DNA of 64,000 nt from Methylopila sp. 73B (GTDB lineage: Bacteria > Pseudomonadota > Alphaproteobacteria > Rhizobiales > Methylopilaceae), in NCBI RefSeq assembly GCF_000526315.1, contig NZ_JAFV01000001.1, positions 2,356,001 to 2,420,000 of the forward strand, written 5' to 3'. Position numbers and translations under genes: made by a program. Positions 28,108 to 36,694 of this stretch are shown piece by piece (positions within the stretch are counted from its first letter, which is position 1; each line of letters starts with the position of its first letter). Under the pieces are notes generated by a model. The model was not told where the DNA came from and did not search any database. It worked only from the letters and a program-made list of their open reading frames with translations.

Positions 28108-30106
28108 CGCCTGGCCGTCCCCTGCCGCCGCCGCCCGCCGGCTTGCCGCCTCCCGGGCCGCGCGGCTTGAAGCCGCCCGGCTTGCCGCCGGGGCGTGCGC
28201 CGGGCTTGCCCGACGAACCGCCCGGCTTGCCCCCGAAACCACCCGGCTTGCCGCCGGACCTGCCGGCCGGCTTTCCGCCAGCGCCGGCGCCGCGCGGAGC
28301 GTCGCTGCGGGACGGCCTGCTTCCCTGCGAGCGGTCGCCCTGAGGGCGATCGCCGCGGGGCTTGTCGCCGTAGGGCCGGTCGCCTTCGCGACGCGGCGGA
28401 CGATCGCCGAACGCCTTTCCGGCGCCGGACCGCTCCGTCCGCGGACGGTCGCCCTGAGGACGCGCGCCTTGGGGACGATCGCCTCGGGGGCGATCGCCTT
28501 GAGGCCGGTCGCCGCGAGGCCGCTCGCTTCGCGGGGCGTCCTCGGAGCGCCAGCGCGGCTCGGACCGGCGGCCGCCGTCTGTGGTCGCCGCAGGCCGCGG
28601 CCGGTCGCCGGAGGGCGCCCGCGCAGGCCGGTCGCCAAAGCTCCGCGCCGGGCGCTCGCCACGGTCGGGACGGTCGCCGGACGGTGCGCGCGCGGGGCGA
28701 TCGCCAAAGCTGCGCGACGGGCGCTCGCCGCGGTCAGGACGATCGCCGGATGGGGCGCGGGCCGGGCGGTCTCCAAAGCTGCGCTGCGGACGCTCGCCAC
28801 GGTCGGGGCGGTCGCCGCGCGAAGGTCCGCGACGGTCGCCGTCGGCGCGCGGGCCGCGGGCCTCGTCGCCCTCACGCGGCTTGAAGCTCCGGCCGGCGGG
28901 CTTGCCGTCGCGGGCTCCGGGCTTCGCACCGGGACGCGGCGGCCGCGGGGCGCGGCCGGGCGCGCCGAAACGTTCAGCGGCCTCGGGGTCGGCCTTGCGG
29001 GCGCGCCGGGGCGCGGGGTCGTTCTCGGCGCGCGCGACGCGCTCCACCTTCACGGCGCGGCCCTTGCGATCGGCGACGGCCGGGGCGCGCTTGGTGCGCG
29101 TCGGCCGCTCTTCGGTCTCGCCCTCGGCGAGGGTCGGCGGCGCCGGCACGTCGCGCGGGCGCGCCAGCGGGGCCTTACGGCCGACGCGCTGGGACGGGTC
29201 CTTGAGACGGCTCTGGTCCACTGCGGCGCGCTTGTCCGGCGTCTTGCGCCCGGCGCCGCGGCCGCCGGTGACCACCGGCGCGTCCTCGCCATGGCTGACC
29301 GCCTCGGCCTCGAAATCGCAGCCGGCGTCGTCGATCAGGCGCTTGCCGAGCTGGTCCTGAAGCACGCGCGTGCGCACCTCCTCGACCGCGCCTTCGCCAA
29401 GGTCGCCGAGCTGGAACGGACCGAAGGACACGCGGATCAGCCGGTTCACGGCGAGGCCGAGATGCTCGGCGACGCGCTTGACCTCGCGGTTCTTGCCCTC
29501 GCGCAGGCCGATCATCAGCCAGACGTTGTCGCTCTGCTGGCGCTCGATGGTGGCTTCGATGCCGCCGTAGGCGAAGCCGTCGATGGTCACGCCGTCTTTC
29601 AGCGCGTCGAGCTTGTCCTGCGTGGTCCGGCCGAAGGCGCGCACGCGGTAGCGGCGCAGCCAGCCGGTCTCCGGCAGCTCCAGCACGCGGGCCAGGCCGC
29701 CGTCGTTGGTCAACAGCAGCAGGCCTTCGGTGTTTATGTCGAGCCGGCCGATCGTGACCACCCGCGGCATCGCCGGGGGCAGGATCTCGAACACCGTCTC
29801 GCGGCCTTCGGGGTCGTGGGTGGTCGTCACGTAGCCGCGGGGCTTGTGGTAGAGCCAGAGCCTCGTGCGCTCGCGGGCCGGGAGCGGGCGGCCGTCGACG
29901 GTGACGGCGTCCTGCGCGGTGATGTTGCGCGCGGCGCTGTCGATGGTCTGCCCGTTGACCGCGACGCGGCCGGCCTCGATCCAGGCTTCGGCCTCGCGGC
30001 GGGAGCCGAGGCCGGCGCGGGCGATGACCTTCGCCACGCGCTCGCCCGGAGGGGGCGTCGCGGCGTCGTCGGGACTGGCGTCGGGGCGGTCGGTCGGGTC
30101 TGTCAT
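28088..30106 (-). CDS. rluB: Large-subunit rRNA pseudouridine synthase, RluB family, with long disordered tail (672 aa)
   Basis: The N-terminus has an S4 RNA-binding domain (GERVAKVIARAGLGSRREAE) and the RsuA/RluB catalytic motif GRLDINTEGLLLLTNDG with Asp123. It probably modifies 23S rRNA near position 2605. The catalytic part ends near residue 270. The remaining ~400 residues are dominated by Gly, Arg, Asp, Pro and Lys: three tandem 23-residue units based on SGDRPDRGERP-RSFGDRPARAP, then many GDRPQ/GDRPR units, then GGKPGG repeats. Such arginine/glycine tails bind RNA non-specifically. Tails occur in other alphaproteobacterial homologues but this one is very long. Confidence 0.9.
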   Translation of the reverse strand: MTDPTDRPDASPDDAATPPPGERVAKVIARAGLGSRREAEAWIEAGRVAVNGQTIDSAARNITAQDAVTVDGRPLPARERTRLWLYHKPRGYVTTTHDPEGRETVFEILPPAMPRVVTIGRLDINTEGLLLLTNDGGLARVLELPETGWLRRYRVRAFGRTTQDKLDALKDGVTIDGFAYGGIEATIERQQSDNVWLMIGLREGKNREVKRVAEHLGLAVNRLIRVSFGPFQLGDLGEGAVEEVRTRVLQDQLGKRLIDDAGCDFEAEAVSHGEDAPVVTGGRGAGRKTPDKRAAVDQSRLKDPSQRVGRKAPLARPRDVPAPPTLAEGETEERPTRTKRAPAVADRKGRAVKVERVARAENDPAPRRARKADPEAAERFGAPGRAPRPPRPGAKPGARDGKPAGRSFKPREGDEARGPRADGDRRGPSRGDRPDRGERPQRSFGDRPARAPSGDRPDRGERPSRSFGDRPARAPSGDRPDRGERPARSFGDRPARAPSGDRPRPAATTDGGRRSEPRWRSEDAPRSERPRGDRPQGDRPRGDRPQGARPQGDRPRTERSGAGKAFGDRPPRREGDRPYGDKPRGDRPQGDRSQGSRPSRSDAPRGAGAGGKPAGRSGGKPGGFGGKPGGSSGKPGARPGGKPGGFKPRGPGGGKPAGGGGRGRPGGADRRG
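28606..28815. repeat. Three tandem 69-base units in the rluB tail
   Basis: The units each encode 23 residues of the form GDRPDRGERPxRSFGDRPARAP plus S, with x = Q, S and A in order of translation. They differ at scattered third positions, so they are not a very recent duplication. The boundaries are approximate. Confidence 0.75.
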
Positions 30107-30220
30107 GATCGCCGGGCGATAGCACGCGCAGGCGCGGTTTACGAGCGGTTATCGTCCTGTCGACAGCGGGCGCCCGCGAAGGTTACCTCTCGTGCGCACG
30201 CGAACCCGCAGGAGACGTCC

Positions 30221-30676
30221 GTGACCCCGATGGAGCGCGCCCTCGCCGAGGCGCGGGCCGCCGCCGCCCGCGGCGAGGTGCCCGTGGGCGCCGTCGTGGC
30301 CCGCGACGGCCAAGTGATCGCCGCCGCCGGCAACCTGACCCGCGCGCGCAACGACCCGACCGCGCACGCCGAGATCGTCGCCATCCGCCTCGCCTGCGAG
30401 GCGCTGGGCGCGGAGCGCCTCACCGGCTGCGACCTGCACGTGACGCTGGAGCCCTGCCCGATGTGCGCCGGCGCGATCTCCTTCGCCCGCATCCGCCGGC
30501 TGTACTTCGGCGCGGAGGACCCGAAGGGCGGCGCCGTCACCTCCGGCGTGCGGCTCTACGACCAGCCGACCTGCCACCACGCGCCCGAGGTCTACCCCGG
30601 CATCGCGGAGCGCGACGCGGCCGACCTGCTCAGGGTCTTTTTTCAGGGCCTGCGCGATCCCATCTCCGATCGGTGA
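30221..30676 (+). CDS. tadA: tRNA-specific adenosine deaminase TadA (151 aa)
   Basis: TadA deaminates A34 to inosine in tRNA-Arg(ACG). The zinc motifs are TAHAEIVAIRLA and EPCPMCAGAI, with the proton-shuttling Glu in HAE. VPVGAVVARDGQV and the C-terminal GLRDP match the family. GTG 30221 is preferred because GGAG lies six bases before it; ATG 30230 is an alternative giving 148 residues. It diverges from rluB, a common Rhizobiales arrangement. Confidence 0.92.
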   Translation: MTPMERALAEARAAAARGEVPVGAVVARDGQVIAAAGNLTRARNDPTAHAEIVAIRLACEALGAERLTGCDLHVTLEPCPMCAGAISFARIRRLYFGAEDPKGGAVTSGVRLYDQPTCHHAPEVYPGIAERDAADLLRVFFQGLRDPISDR

Positions 30677-30751
30677 ACGAAACGCCTCCCGTGGCGTTTC
30701 CGAGCCGGAGCCGTCGGCCGTTCCGACGCGCGAGACCTGAGGTGAGACCGC

Positions 30752-30910
30752 ATGGACGTCGTCCGCATCCTGATCGCCATCCTGCTGCCGCCGCTCGGCG
30801 TGTTCCTGCAGGTCGGCATCGGCCTCCATTTCTGGCTGAACATCCTGCTGACGCTCTGCGGCTACATCCCGGGCATCATTCACGCCATCTGGGTGATCAT
30901 CCGCAAATGA
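30752..30910 (+). CDS. YqaE/Pmp3 family small membrane protein (52 aa)
   Basis: The 52-residue product has two transmembrane helices (VRILIAILLPPLGVFLQVG and FWLNILLTLCGYIPGIIHAI) joined by a short loop, and matches the Pmp3/YqaE pattern with LPPLGVFL and GYIPGIIHAIWVI. Members are small plasma-membrane proteolipids linked to stress and membrane potential in yeast and plants. A GAGGTGAG ribosome site precedes the ATG. The stop overlaps the next start (ATGA). Confidence 0.88.
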   Translation: MDVVRILIAILLPPLGVFLQVGIGLHFWLNILLTLCGYIPGIIHAIWVIIRK

Positions 30911-31290
30911 CCGCCAAGGCCGCCACCGGCTTCGCTGGGCGCATAGAGCCGTCGTCGCGTCAGACGTCGCTGGACGATCTCGACCGGCTCGCCGATCTGC
31001 TCGACACGCGCTGGCGCATCCCCGGCACCAACTGGCGCTTCGGGGTCGACGCGATCGCCAGCATCGTGCCGGTGGCGGGCGACCTGTCGACCGCGGTGGT
31101 CTCGGCCTACATGATCAAGCGCGCCCACGACCTCGGCGCGCCGAACCACATTCTGGCGCGGATGGTCGGCAACGTCGCGATTGACACGGTGGTAGGCAGC
31201 GTGCCGGTGATCGGCACGGTGTTCGACTTCGCCTTCAAGGCGAACCGCCGCAACATGGCGTTGCTGAAGAAGCACTTCGCAGGGCGTTAG
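30907..31290 (+). CDS. DUF4112 domain protein (127 aa)
   Basis: ATG 30907 overlaps the stop of the YqaE gene. The sequence has the DUF4112 pattern: LADLLDTRWRIPGTNWRFGVDAIASIVPVAGDL, read here as two blocks, then a long hydrophobic helix and GSVPVIGTVFDFAFKANRRN. One or two membrane-associated helices are likely. The function of the family is unknown. Translational coupling to the YqaE protein suggests a joint membrane role. Confidence 0.85.
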   Translation: MTAKAATGFAGRIEPSSRQTSLDDLDRLADLLDTRWRIPGTNWRFGVDAIASIVPVAGDLSTAVVSAYMIKRAHDLGAPNHILARMVGNVAIDTVVGSVPVIGTVFDFAFKANRRNMALLKKHFAGR

Positions 31291-31321
31291 CGCGCGACGC
31301 CCACGACGGGGTTGGCCCACG

Positions 31322-32155
31322 TCACCCCAACACGGCCTCGATCGCCCGCTTGGTCTCGTCCTTCGCCGCCTCGCTCGCGCGCAGGACGGCGGTGGTCTTC
31401 AAGAAATCCAGCAGCGTAATGGCCTCGACGTTGGGGCGGATCACCGCTTCCGGCGGACGGCGCGCGAGCTTTCCCGCGACGATGGTCGTCTGCATGATCT
31501 GAAGCGAGCCCAGCGTGGTCTCGAACGCGTTCGGGACGCGGCCTTCGCTTGCGACCGGCCCGCCGGTGACGTCGACCGCGATCACCGCGTCGACGTCGTC
31601 GAGCGCGTCGAACGGCAGCGGGTTGGTCATCGCGCCGTCGATCAGCGTCCTATCGTGATGGACGATCGGCCGGAACAGCCCGGGGATCGCGATCGACGCC
31701 GCGACGGCCGGCCGCAACGGCCCCACGTCGAAGCGGATTTCCGCGCGGCCGAAGAAATCGGTCGCGACGGCGACGAAGGGAATCTGCAGCGCGTCGAAGG
31801 TCTCGGGCACGCCTTCGGGCAGGAACTGCGCGAGTAGCAGTTCGGCGTCGACGAGGACCGGGTTCCGCGAACCGGCGCCGAAGAGGTCGGTCAGCCGGCC
31901 GACCCGCGCCTTCATCAGCTTGGAGAGAACCGCGCCGCGGTCGCGCAGCATGGCCGCGGTGTGGGCGCGGAGCTCCTTGGCGGGCAGGCCCGCGGCGTAG
32001 GCGGCGCCGTAGATCGCGCCGATCGACACGCCCGCGATCGCCGCGGGGCGCAGGCCCAGCTCGTCGAAGGCCTCGAGCGCATGAAGGTGCGCCAGCCCGC
32101 GGGCGCCGCCGCCTCCAAGCGCGAGGCCGATCCTGCGGCCCGCCGGATTGTCCAT
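31322..32155 (-). CDS. Patatin-like phospholipase family protein (277 aa)
   Basis: This serine hydrolase has the patatin oxyanion block GLALGGGGARGLAHL, the nucleophile elbow GVSIGAIYG (GxSxG) and the catalytic aspartate in LIDGAMTNPLP. It resembles RssA-type cytosolic members rather than secreted toxins, as no signal peptide is present. ATG 32153-32155 overlaps the stop of the upstream hydrolase gene by one base. Its lipid substrate is unknown. Confidence 0.9.
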   Translation of the reverse strand: MDNPAGRRIGLALGGGGARGLAHLHALEAFDELGLRPAAIAGVSIGAIYGAAYAAGLPAKELRAHTAAMLRDRGAVLSKLMKARVGRLTDLFGAGSRNPVLVDAELLLAQFLPEGVPETFDALQIPFVAVATDFFGRAEIRFDVGPLRPAVAASIAIPGLFRPIVHHDRTLIDGAMTNPLPFDALDDVDAVIAVDVTGGPVASEGRVPNAFETTLGSLQIMQTTIVAGKLARRPPEAVIRPNVEAITLLDFLKTTAVLRASEAAKDETKRAIEAVLG

Positions 32156-33069
32156 CACACAAGGTCTCCGAAGAAGGTCAGGAGCGCTTTGGCGGTCGCC
32201 TGCGGCGCTTCTTCGGGCAGGAAGTGGCCGCAGGCGATCGCCTCGCCGCGCACGTCGTCGGCCCAGTCCCGCCAGACGTCGATCGGCCGCCCGCCGCCCT
32301 GGCCGGGAAAGCCGGCCTCGCCCCACAGCGCCAGGACGGGCGCCCCGATGCGCCGGCCCGCCGCGCGGTCGGCCTCGTCGTCCGCGACGTCGAGCGTCGC
32401 GCCGGCGCGGTAGTCCGCGCAGGTCGCCGCCACGCGGCCGGGATCGGCGAAGAACGCGCGGTAATGATTGAGCGCCTCGCAGCCGAAGGCGTCGAGCGTC
32501 TTCGCCGCGGTCCAGCTCGCGAGCGTCCATTCGAGGAAATAGGTGGGATCGGCCGCGATCAGCGTCTCGGGAAACGGCGCCGGCTGGGCGAGAAAGGCCC
32601 AGTGGTAGGCCGAGAGCGCCCGCGCGCGGCCGAAGCCCGCCCACATCCGCTCCGTCGGCACGATATCGAGCAGGGCGAGCTTCGCGACGCGATCGGGGTG
32701 GTCGAGCGCCAGGCGATAACCGACGCGGCCGCCGCGGTCGTGGCCGGCCAGGGCGAAACGCTCGTGGCCGAGAGCGCGCATCAGGCCGACCATGTCCCTG
32801 GCCATCACGCGTTTGGCGTAGTTTTCCGGAACCGGGGGCGGAACGGAGGACCAGCCGTAGCCGCGCAGGTCCGGAAGCACGACGGTGAAGCGCTCCGCGA
32901 GCAGGGGCGCGACCTTGCGCCAGCCGACATGGGTCTGGGGGTAGCCGTGCAGCAGCAGGAGCGGCGGCCCCTCCCCGCCGACGCGCGCGAACAGGCGGAC
33001 GTCGTCCGCCACGTCGATCCAGCGCGGCGCAAAGCCCGGAAACAGGTCGGCGAGCGCGGCCTTGGCCAT
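32155..33069 (-). CDS. Alpha/beta hydrolase, haloacetate dehalogenase-like (304 aa)
   Basis: The oxyanion segment LLLLHGYPQTHVGWR and nucleophile elbow AGHDRGGRVGYRLALDHP use Asp, not Ser, as nucleophile. HDRG plus the C-terminal base in CGHFLPEEAP is the signature of the fluoroacetate/haloacetate dehalogenase and epoxide hydrolase branch. Two arginines and a Trp after the elbow fit this group. No halide-specific claim can be proved. A GGAGG site precedes ATG 33069, and the stop overlaps the patatin start, so the two are coupled. Confidence 0.87.
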   Translation of the reverse strand: MAKAALADLFPGFAPRWIDVADDVRLFARVGGEGPPLLLLHGYPQTHVGWRKVAPLLAERFTVVLPDLRGYGWSSVPPPVPENYAKRVMARDMVGLMRALGHERFALAGHDRGGRVGYRLALDHPDRVAKLALLDIVPTERMWAGFGRARALSAYHWAFLAQPAPFPETLIAADPTYFLEWTLASWTAAKTLDAFGCEALNHYRAFFADPGRVAATCADYRAGATLDVADDEADRAAGRRIGAPVLALWGEAGFPGQGGGRPIDVWRDWADDVRGEAIACGHFLPEEAPQATAKALLTFFGDLV

Positions 33070-33134
33070 CGTCCCCTCCTCCAACACCCCATCCTTCAGC
33101 TTAGCGCGTCGCCCGCGCCGGCAGCCGCACGCTT

Positions 33135-34598
33135 TCAGCCGAACAGGTCCGACTGCGGCGCGGGCGCGGGCTTGCGCGGCTTCGCCTCCTTGCGCGGAGC
33201 GGGTTGCGCCGCCGGGGCGGAGGGCGGGGGCGGCGCGGCGCCCTCGCCGGCGGTCGCGGCGCGCTCGCCGTCCTGGAACTTCAGGCGCACCTGCTCGCCG
33301 TCGCCCACCTCGGCGGCGCGGCGCAGCACATGGCCCTCGGCGTTCAGCACCAGCGCGTAGCCGCGCTCCAGCACGCCCTCGTAGCTGAGGCTGCGCACGA
33401 GCTTCCAGACCGAGGCCAGCCGGTCGCGACGTTTCTCTGCGAGCGCCGTCGCCGCACGCTCCAGCCGGGCTGAAAGGCCTTCCGCCCGTTCGCGCCCGAG
33501 ATGAACGCGCTGAGTCAGAGCGGCCGGCTGGAGCCGCGCGGAGGCGGCGGCGAAGCGGGCGCGGTGGCGGCCGGCGTTGGCGGTGAGCGCGGGCCGGAGC
33601 CGGGCGGCGGCGTGGTCCAGGCGCTGGCGGGGGATCTGGATCAGAGTCTCGAGCGTCGGCAACGCGCGCGCGGCGGAGCGCAGTTCGGTCCGGCGCGCCT
33701 CCATGCCCCGAAGCGTCGCGGCGCGGAGCCGGGCGCCGCGTTCGGCGGTCGCGGCCAGCAGTTCGGCGCGCACCGGCGTCACCATCTCGGCGGCGGCGGT
33801 CGGCGTCGGCGCGCGCCGGTCGGAGACGTAGTCGATCAGCGTGGTGTCGGTCTCGTGACCCACAGCGGAGACCAGCGGGATCGCGCTCTCCGCCGCGGCG
33901 CGCACCACGATCTCCTCGTTGAAGCCCCACAGGTCCTCGAGGCTGCCGCCGCCGCGGGCGACGATCAGCACGTCCGGCCGCGGGATCAGGCCGCCCGCGC
34001 CAAGCGCGTTGAAGCCGCGGATCGCGGCCGCGACCTCGGCCGCCGCGGTCTCGCCCTGCACGCGCACCGGCCACACGATCACCCGCCGCGGAAACCGGTC
34101 GGACACCCGGTGGAGGATGTCGCGGATCACCGCGCCGGTGGGAGACGTTACGACGCCGATCACCTCCGGAAGGTAGGGGATCGGACGCTTGCGCTCGGCT
34201 GCGAACAGGCCCTCGGCCTGGAACTTGCGCTTACGCTCTTCGAGCAACGCCATGAGCGCGCCGACGCCCGCGGGCTCCAGCGTGTCGATGACGATCTGGT
34301 AGGCGGACTTGCCGGGGTAGGTGGTGAGGCGGCCGGTGGCGATCACCTCCATGCCCTCCTCCGGCTTGAACCGTAGCTTTCCGAACGACCCGCGCCAGAC
34401 CACGGCGTCGATCTTCGCGCCCTCGTCCTTCAGCGCGAAATAGGCGTGGCCGGACGAATGCGGGCCCCGGTAGCCGGAGATCTCGCCGCGCACGCGGACA
34501 TAGCCGAAGGTGTCCTCGACCGTCCGCTTGAGCTGCTGGGACAGTTCGGAGACCGAGACTTCGAGGGCGTTGCTGGCGGCGGCGTCGGACGGGGGCAT
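33135..34598 (-). CDS. xseA: Exodeoxyribonuclease VII large subunit (487 aa)
   Basis: XseA with XseB degrades single-stranded DNA from both ends. The N-terminal OB domain has [26 protein letters not shown]. The catalytic part includes [31 protein letters not shown], and [17 protein letters not shown] coiled-coil region follows, and the C-terminus ends in a Pro/Ala-rich tail. xseB is not in the window. Confidence 0.95.
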   Translation of the reverse strand: MPPSDAAASNALEVSVSELSQQLKRTVEDTFGYVRVRGEISGYRGPHSSGHAYFALKDEGAKIDAVVWRGSFGKLRFKPEEGMEVIATGRLTTYPGKSAYQIVIDTLEPAGVGALMALLEERKRKFQAEGLFAAERKRPIPYLPEVIGVVTSPTGAVIRDILHRVSDRFPRRVIVWPVRVQGETAAAEVAAAIRGFNALGAGGLIPRPDVLIVARGGGSLEDLWGFNEEIVVRAAAESAIPLVSAVGHETDTTLIDYVSDRRAPTPTAAAEMVTPVRAELLAATAERGARLRAATLRGMEARRTELRSAARALPTLETLIQIPRQRLDHAAARLRPALTANAGRHRARFAAASARLQPAALTQRVHLGRERAEGLSARLERAATALAEKRRDRLASVWKLVRSLSYEGVLERGYALVLNAEGHVLRRAAEVGDGEQVRLKFQDGERAATAGEGAAPPPPSAPAAQPAPRKEAKPRKPAPAPQSDLFG

Positions 34599-34844
34599 GG
34601 GCCTCGGTGGGATCGGAGCGGTCGTGAGCGTGCGCGACGTTAGCCGCGTTCGGCGCGCAAGGCGACGGCGGCGGCCAAGGTCACGTCTGCGTCAGCGGGA
34701 CAAAACTTCCTTGCCTGGCTTGCCGCCCCTTCTACCTGCCGAGGCTCGCACGTGACGCGGCCTCCGCTTTGCGCCGCGCGAGGACGGGGCCGTGCCGCGG
34801 CGGCCGCCGGCCGACAAAAGCAGCCGCGGCTTGAGGACATCCCC

Positions 34845-35207
34845 ATGCGCTCGTTCCTGCTCGCCGCCGCCCTGTCCCTCGCCCTGCCCGCCGGCGCCGC
34901 CTTCGCCCAGGCCATCACCGTCGTCGACCAGGCGCCCGCCGACGCCGTCACGGTGTCGATCGCCAACATGGCCTTCGCGACCGAGGAGGTGAAGGTGAAG
35001 AAGGGCGGCAGCGTGACCTGGACCAACGACGACGAGATCGCCCACAACGTCCATTTCCGCAACGGCCCGGCGAAGGGCGACCCGAAGGCCCAGGGCAAGA
35101 TGCTGAACAAGGGCGAGAGCTACACCGTGACCTTCGGCGAAGCCGGGACCTACGACTACATTTGCACGCCGCATCCGATGATGAAGGCGAAGGTCATCGT
35201 CGAGTAA
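34845..35207 (+). CDS. Periplasmic cupredoxin (pseudoazurin/amicyanin-like, 120 aa)
   Basis: A signal peptide ends at FAQA (about residue 22). The mature protein is a single blue-copper domain with ligands His67 (AHNVHF), Cys107 and His110 (ICTPHP) and a nearby Met (112 or 113). The short spacing CTPHPMM is typical of amicyanin/plastocyanin-type sites. Such proteins carry electrons between periplasmic enzymes. No partner enzyme is adjacent. The ATG follows GAGGAC. Confidence 0.88.
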   Translation: MRSFLLAAALSLALPAGAAFAQAITVVDQAPADAVTVSIANMAFATEEVKVKKGGSVTWTNDDEIAHNVHFRNGPAKGDPKAQGKMLNKGESYTVTFGEAGTYDYICTPHPMMKAKVIVE

Positions 35208-35306
35208 GGCGCCGGCGGAGGTCGGCCCCGCGGGGCCGTGACCTCCGCGCCCGCCTCCGCTAGAACGGCGCCGACCTCCCCCGTCGACGCCCCCTGCGAG
35301 GCCCTG

Positions 35307-36572
35307 ATGATCGTCCTTCTCCTCGGCTCCGGCGGCCGCGAGCATGCGCTGGCCGCGGCGCTCGCCAAGAGCCCGAAGCTCACGCGGCTGATCGCGGCGC
35401 CGGGCAACCCAGGCATCGCCCAGCACGCCGAGCTGCGCGAGGTTCCCGTCGACGACCTCGAGGGGATCGTGCGGCTCGCGACCGACGAGAAGGTCGACCT
35501 CGCCGTGGTCGGCCCCGAGGCGCCGCTGGTGGCCGGCGTGGTGGATCGGCTGAAGGAGGCCGGGATCAAGGCCTTCGGCCCCAGCGCCGCGGCCGCCCGG
35601 CTGGAAGGCTCCAAGGCCTTCACCAAGGAGCTCTGCGCCCGCCACGACATCCCGACCGCAGGCTTTAGGCGCTGCCGTTCCGGCGCCGAAGGGCACGCCG
35701 CGGTCGACGCCTTCGGCGCGCCGGTCGTGATCAAGGCCGACGGCCTCGCGGCCGGCAAGGGCGTCACCGTCGCCATGACGCTGGAGGAGGCGCACGCCGC
35801 CGTCGACGACGTGTTCGCGGGCGGCTTCGGGGAGGCCGTGGTCGAGGAGTTCATGGAGGGCGAGGAGGCCAGCCTGTTCGCGCTCTGCGACGGGACCACG
35901 GCGCTCGTCTTCGGCGAGGCCCAGGACCACAAGCGCGCCTACGACGGCGACGAAGGCCCGAACACCGGCGGCATGGGCGCCTATTCGCCCGCGCCGATCC
36001 TGACGCCGGCCCTGGTCGAGAAGGCGATGGCGCAGATCGTGCGCCCGACTGTGAAGGCGATGGCCGAGGCCGGCGCGCCGTTCACCGGCTTCCTCTACGC
36101 CGGGCTGATGATCGAGGCCAACGCGCCGCGGCTCGTCGAATACAACGTCCGCTTCGGCGATCCTGAGGCGCAGGTGGTGCTGCCGCGGCTGAAGGAGGAC
36201 CTGCTCGACCTGCTGGTCGCGGCCGTCGACGGCCAGCTCGCGGGCCGGAAGGCCACCTTCATAAGCGACGCGGCGCTGACCGTGGTCATGGCCGCGAACG
36301 GCTATCCCGGCGCTTACGAGAAAGGGTCGGAGATCCGCCACGTGGCGGAGGCGGAGGCGCGCCACGACGTCACCGTGTTCCACGCCGGCACCACGACCGA
36401 CGGCGAGCGGCTGCTCGCGAACGGCGGCCGCGTGCTCGCCGTCACCGCGACCGGCGCCGACGTGCGCGAGGCCCAGGCCCGCGCCTACACCGCGATCGAC
36501 GACATCGACTGGCCGGGCGGCTTCTGCCGCCGCGACATCGGCTGGCGCGCGGTGGCGCGGCTGGAGGAGTAG
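35307..36572 (+). CDS. purD: Phosphoribosylamine-glycine ligase (421 aa)
   Basis: PurD makes GAR in purine synthesis from PRA, glycine and ATP. The start LLLGSGGREHALAAAL, the ATP-grasp segments (VVIKADGLAAGKGVTVA, GDEGPNTGGMGAYSP) and VEYNVRFGDPEAQVV are all conserved. ATG 35307 is chosen over 35238 because GSGGREHA should begin near residue 7. Length is standard. It is monocistronic here, followed by a repeat. Confidence 0.96.
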   Translation: MIVLLLGSGGREHALAAALAKSPKLTRLIAAPGNPGIAQHAELREVPVDDLEGIVRLATDEKVDLAVVGPEAPLVAGVVDRLKEAGIKAFGPSAAAARLEGSKAFTKELCARHDIPTAGFRRCRSGAEGHAAVDAFGAPVVIKADGLAAGKGVTVAMTLEEAHAAVDDVFAGGFGEAVVEEFMEGEEASLFALCDGTTALVFGEAQDHKRAYDGDEGPNTGGMGAYSPAPILTPALVEKAMAQIVRPTVKAMAEAGAPFTGFLYAGLMIEANAPRLVEYNVRFGDPEAQVVLPRLKEDLLDLLVAAVDGQLAGRKATFISDAALTVVMAANGYPGAYEKGSEIRHVAEAEARHDVTVFHAGTTTDGERLLANGGRVLAVTATGADVREAQARAYTAIDDIDWPGGFCRRDIGWRAVARLEE

Positions 36573-36587
36573 GTCCGGAAAACGGAC

Positions 36588-36689
36588 GTCATCCCGGACG
36601 GCCGAAGGCCGAGCCGGGATCGTGATCCGGGGAGCGGCCGTTCAGAACGATCCCGGCTCCGCGCGGCTGCGCCGCTTCGCCGGGATGAC
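36588..36689. repeat. Intact GTCATCCCGG-family double-hairpin repeat (reference copy)
   Basis: GTCATCCCGGACGGCCGAAGG leads into a left hairpin closing on GCCGGGATCG. A spacer follows, then CGATCCCGGCTCCGCGCGGCTGCGCCGCTTCG leads into GCCGGGATGAC. The outer ends GTCATCCCGG and CCGGGATGAC are exact inverted copies, so the 102-base unit forms a cruciform or two hairpins. It fills the gap between convergent purD and the HAD gene and could serve as a bidirectional stop. Confidence 0.85.
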
Positions 36690-36694
36690 GCCGC

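Noticed and set aside
28606-28815. CRISPR-like short repeats
   Set aside because: The units are contiguous, encode the rluB tail in frame, and lack unique spacers.
28031-30220. Long plus-strand frame through the rsmD-rluB region, joined to tadA
   Set aside because: It is antisense to rluB and rsmD. Only the part from 30221 has TadA motifs and a ribosome site.
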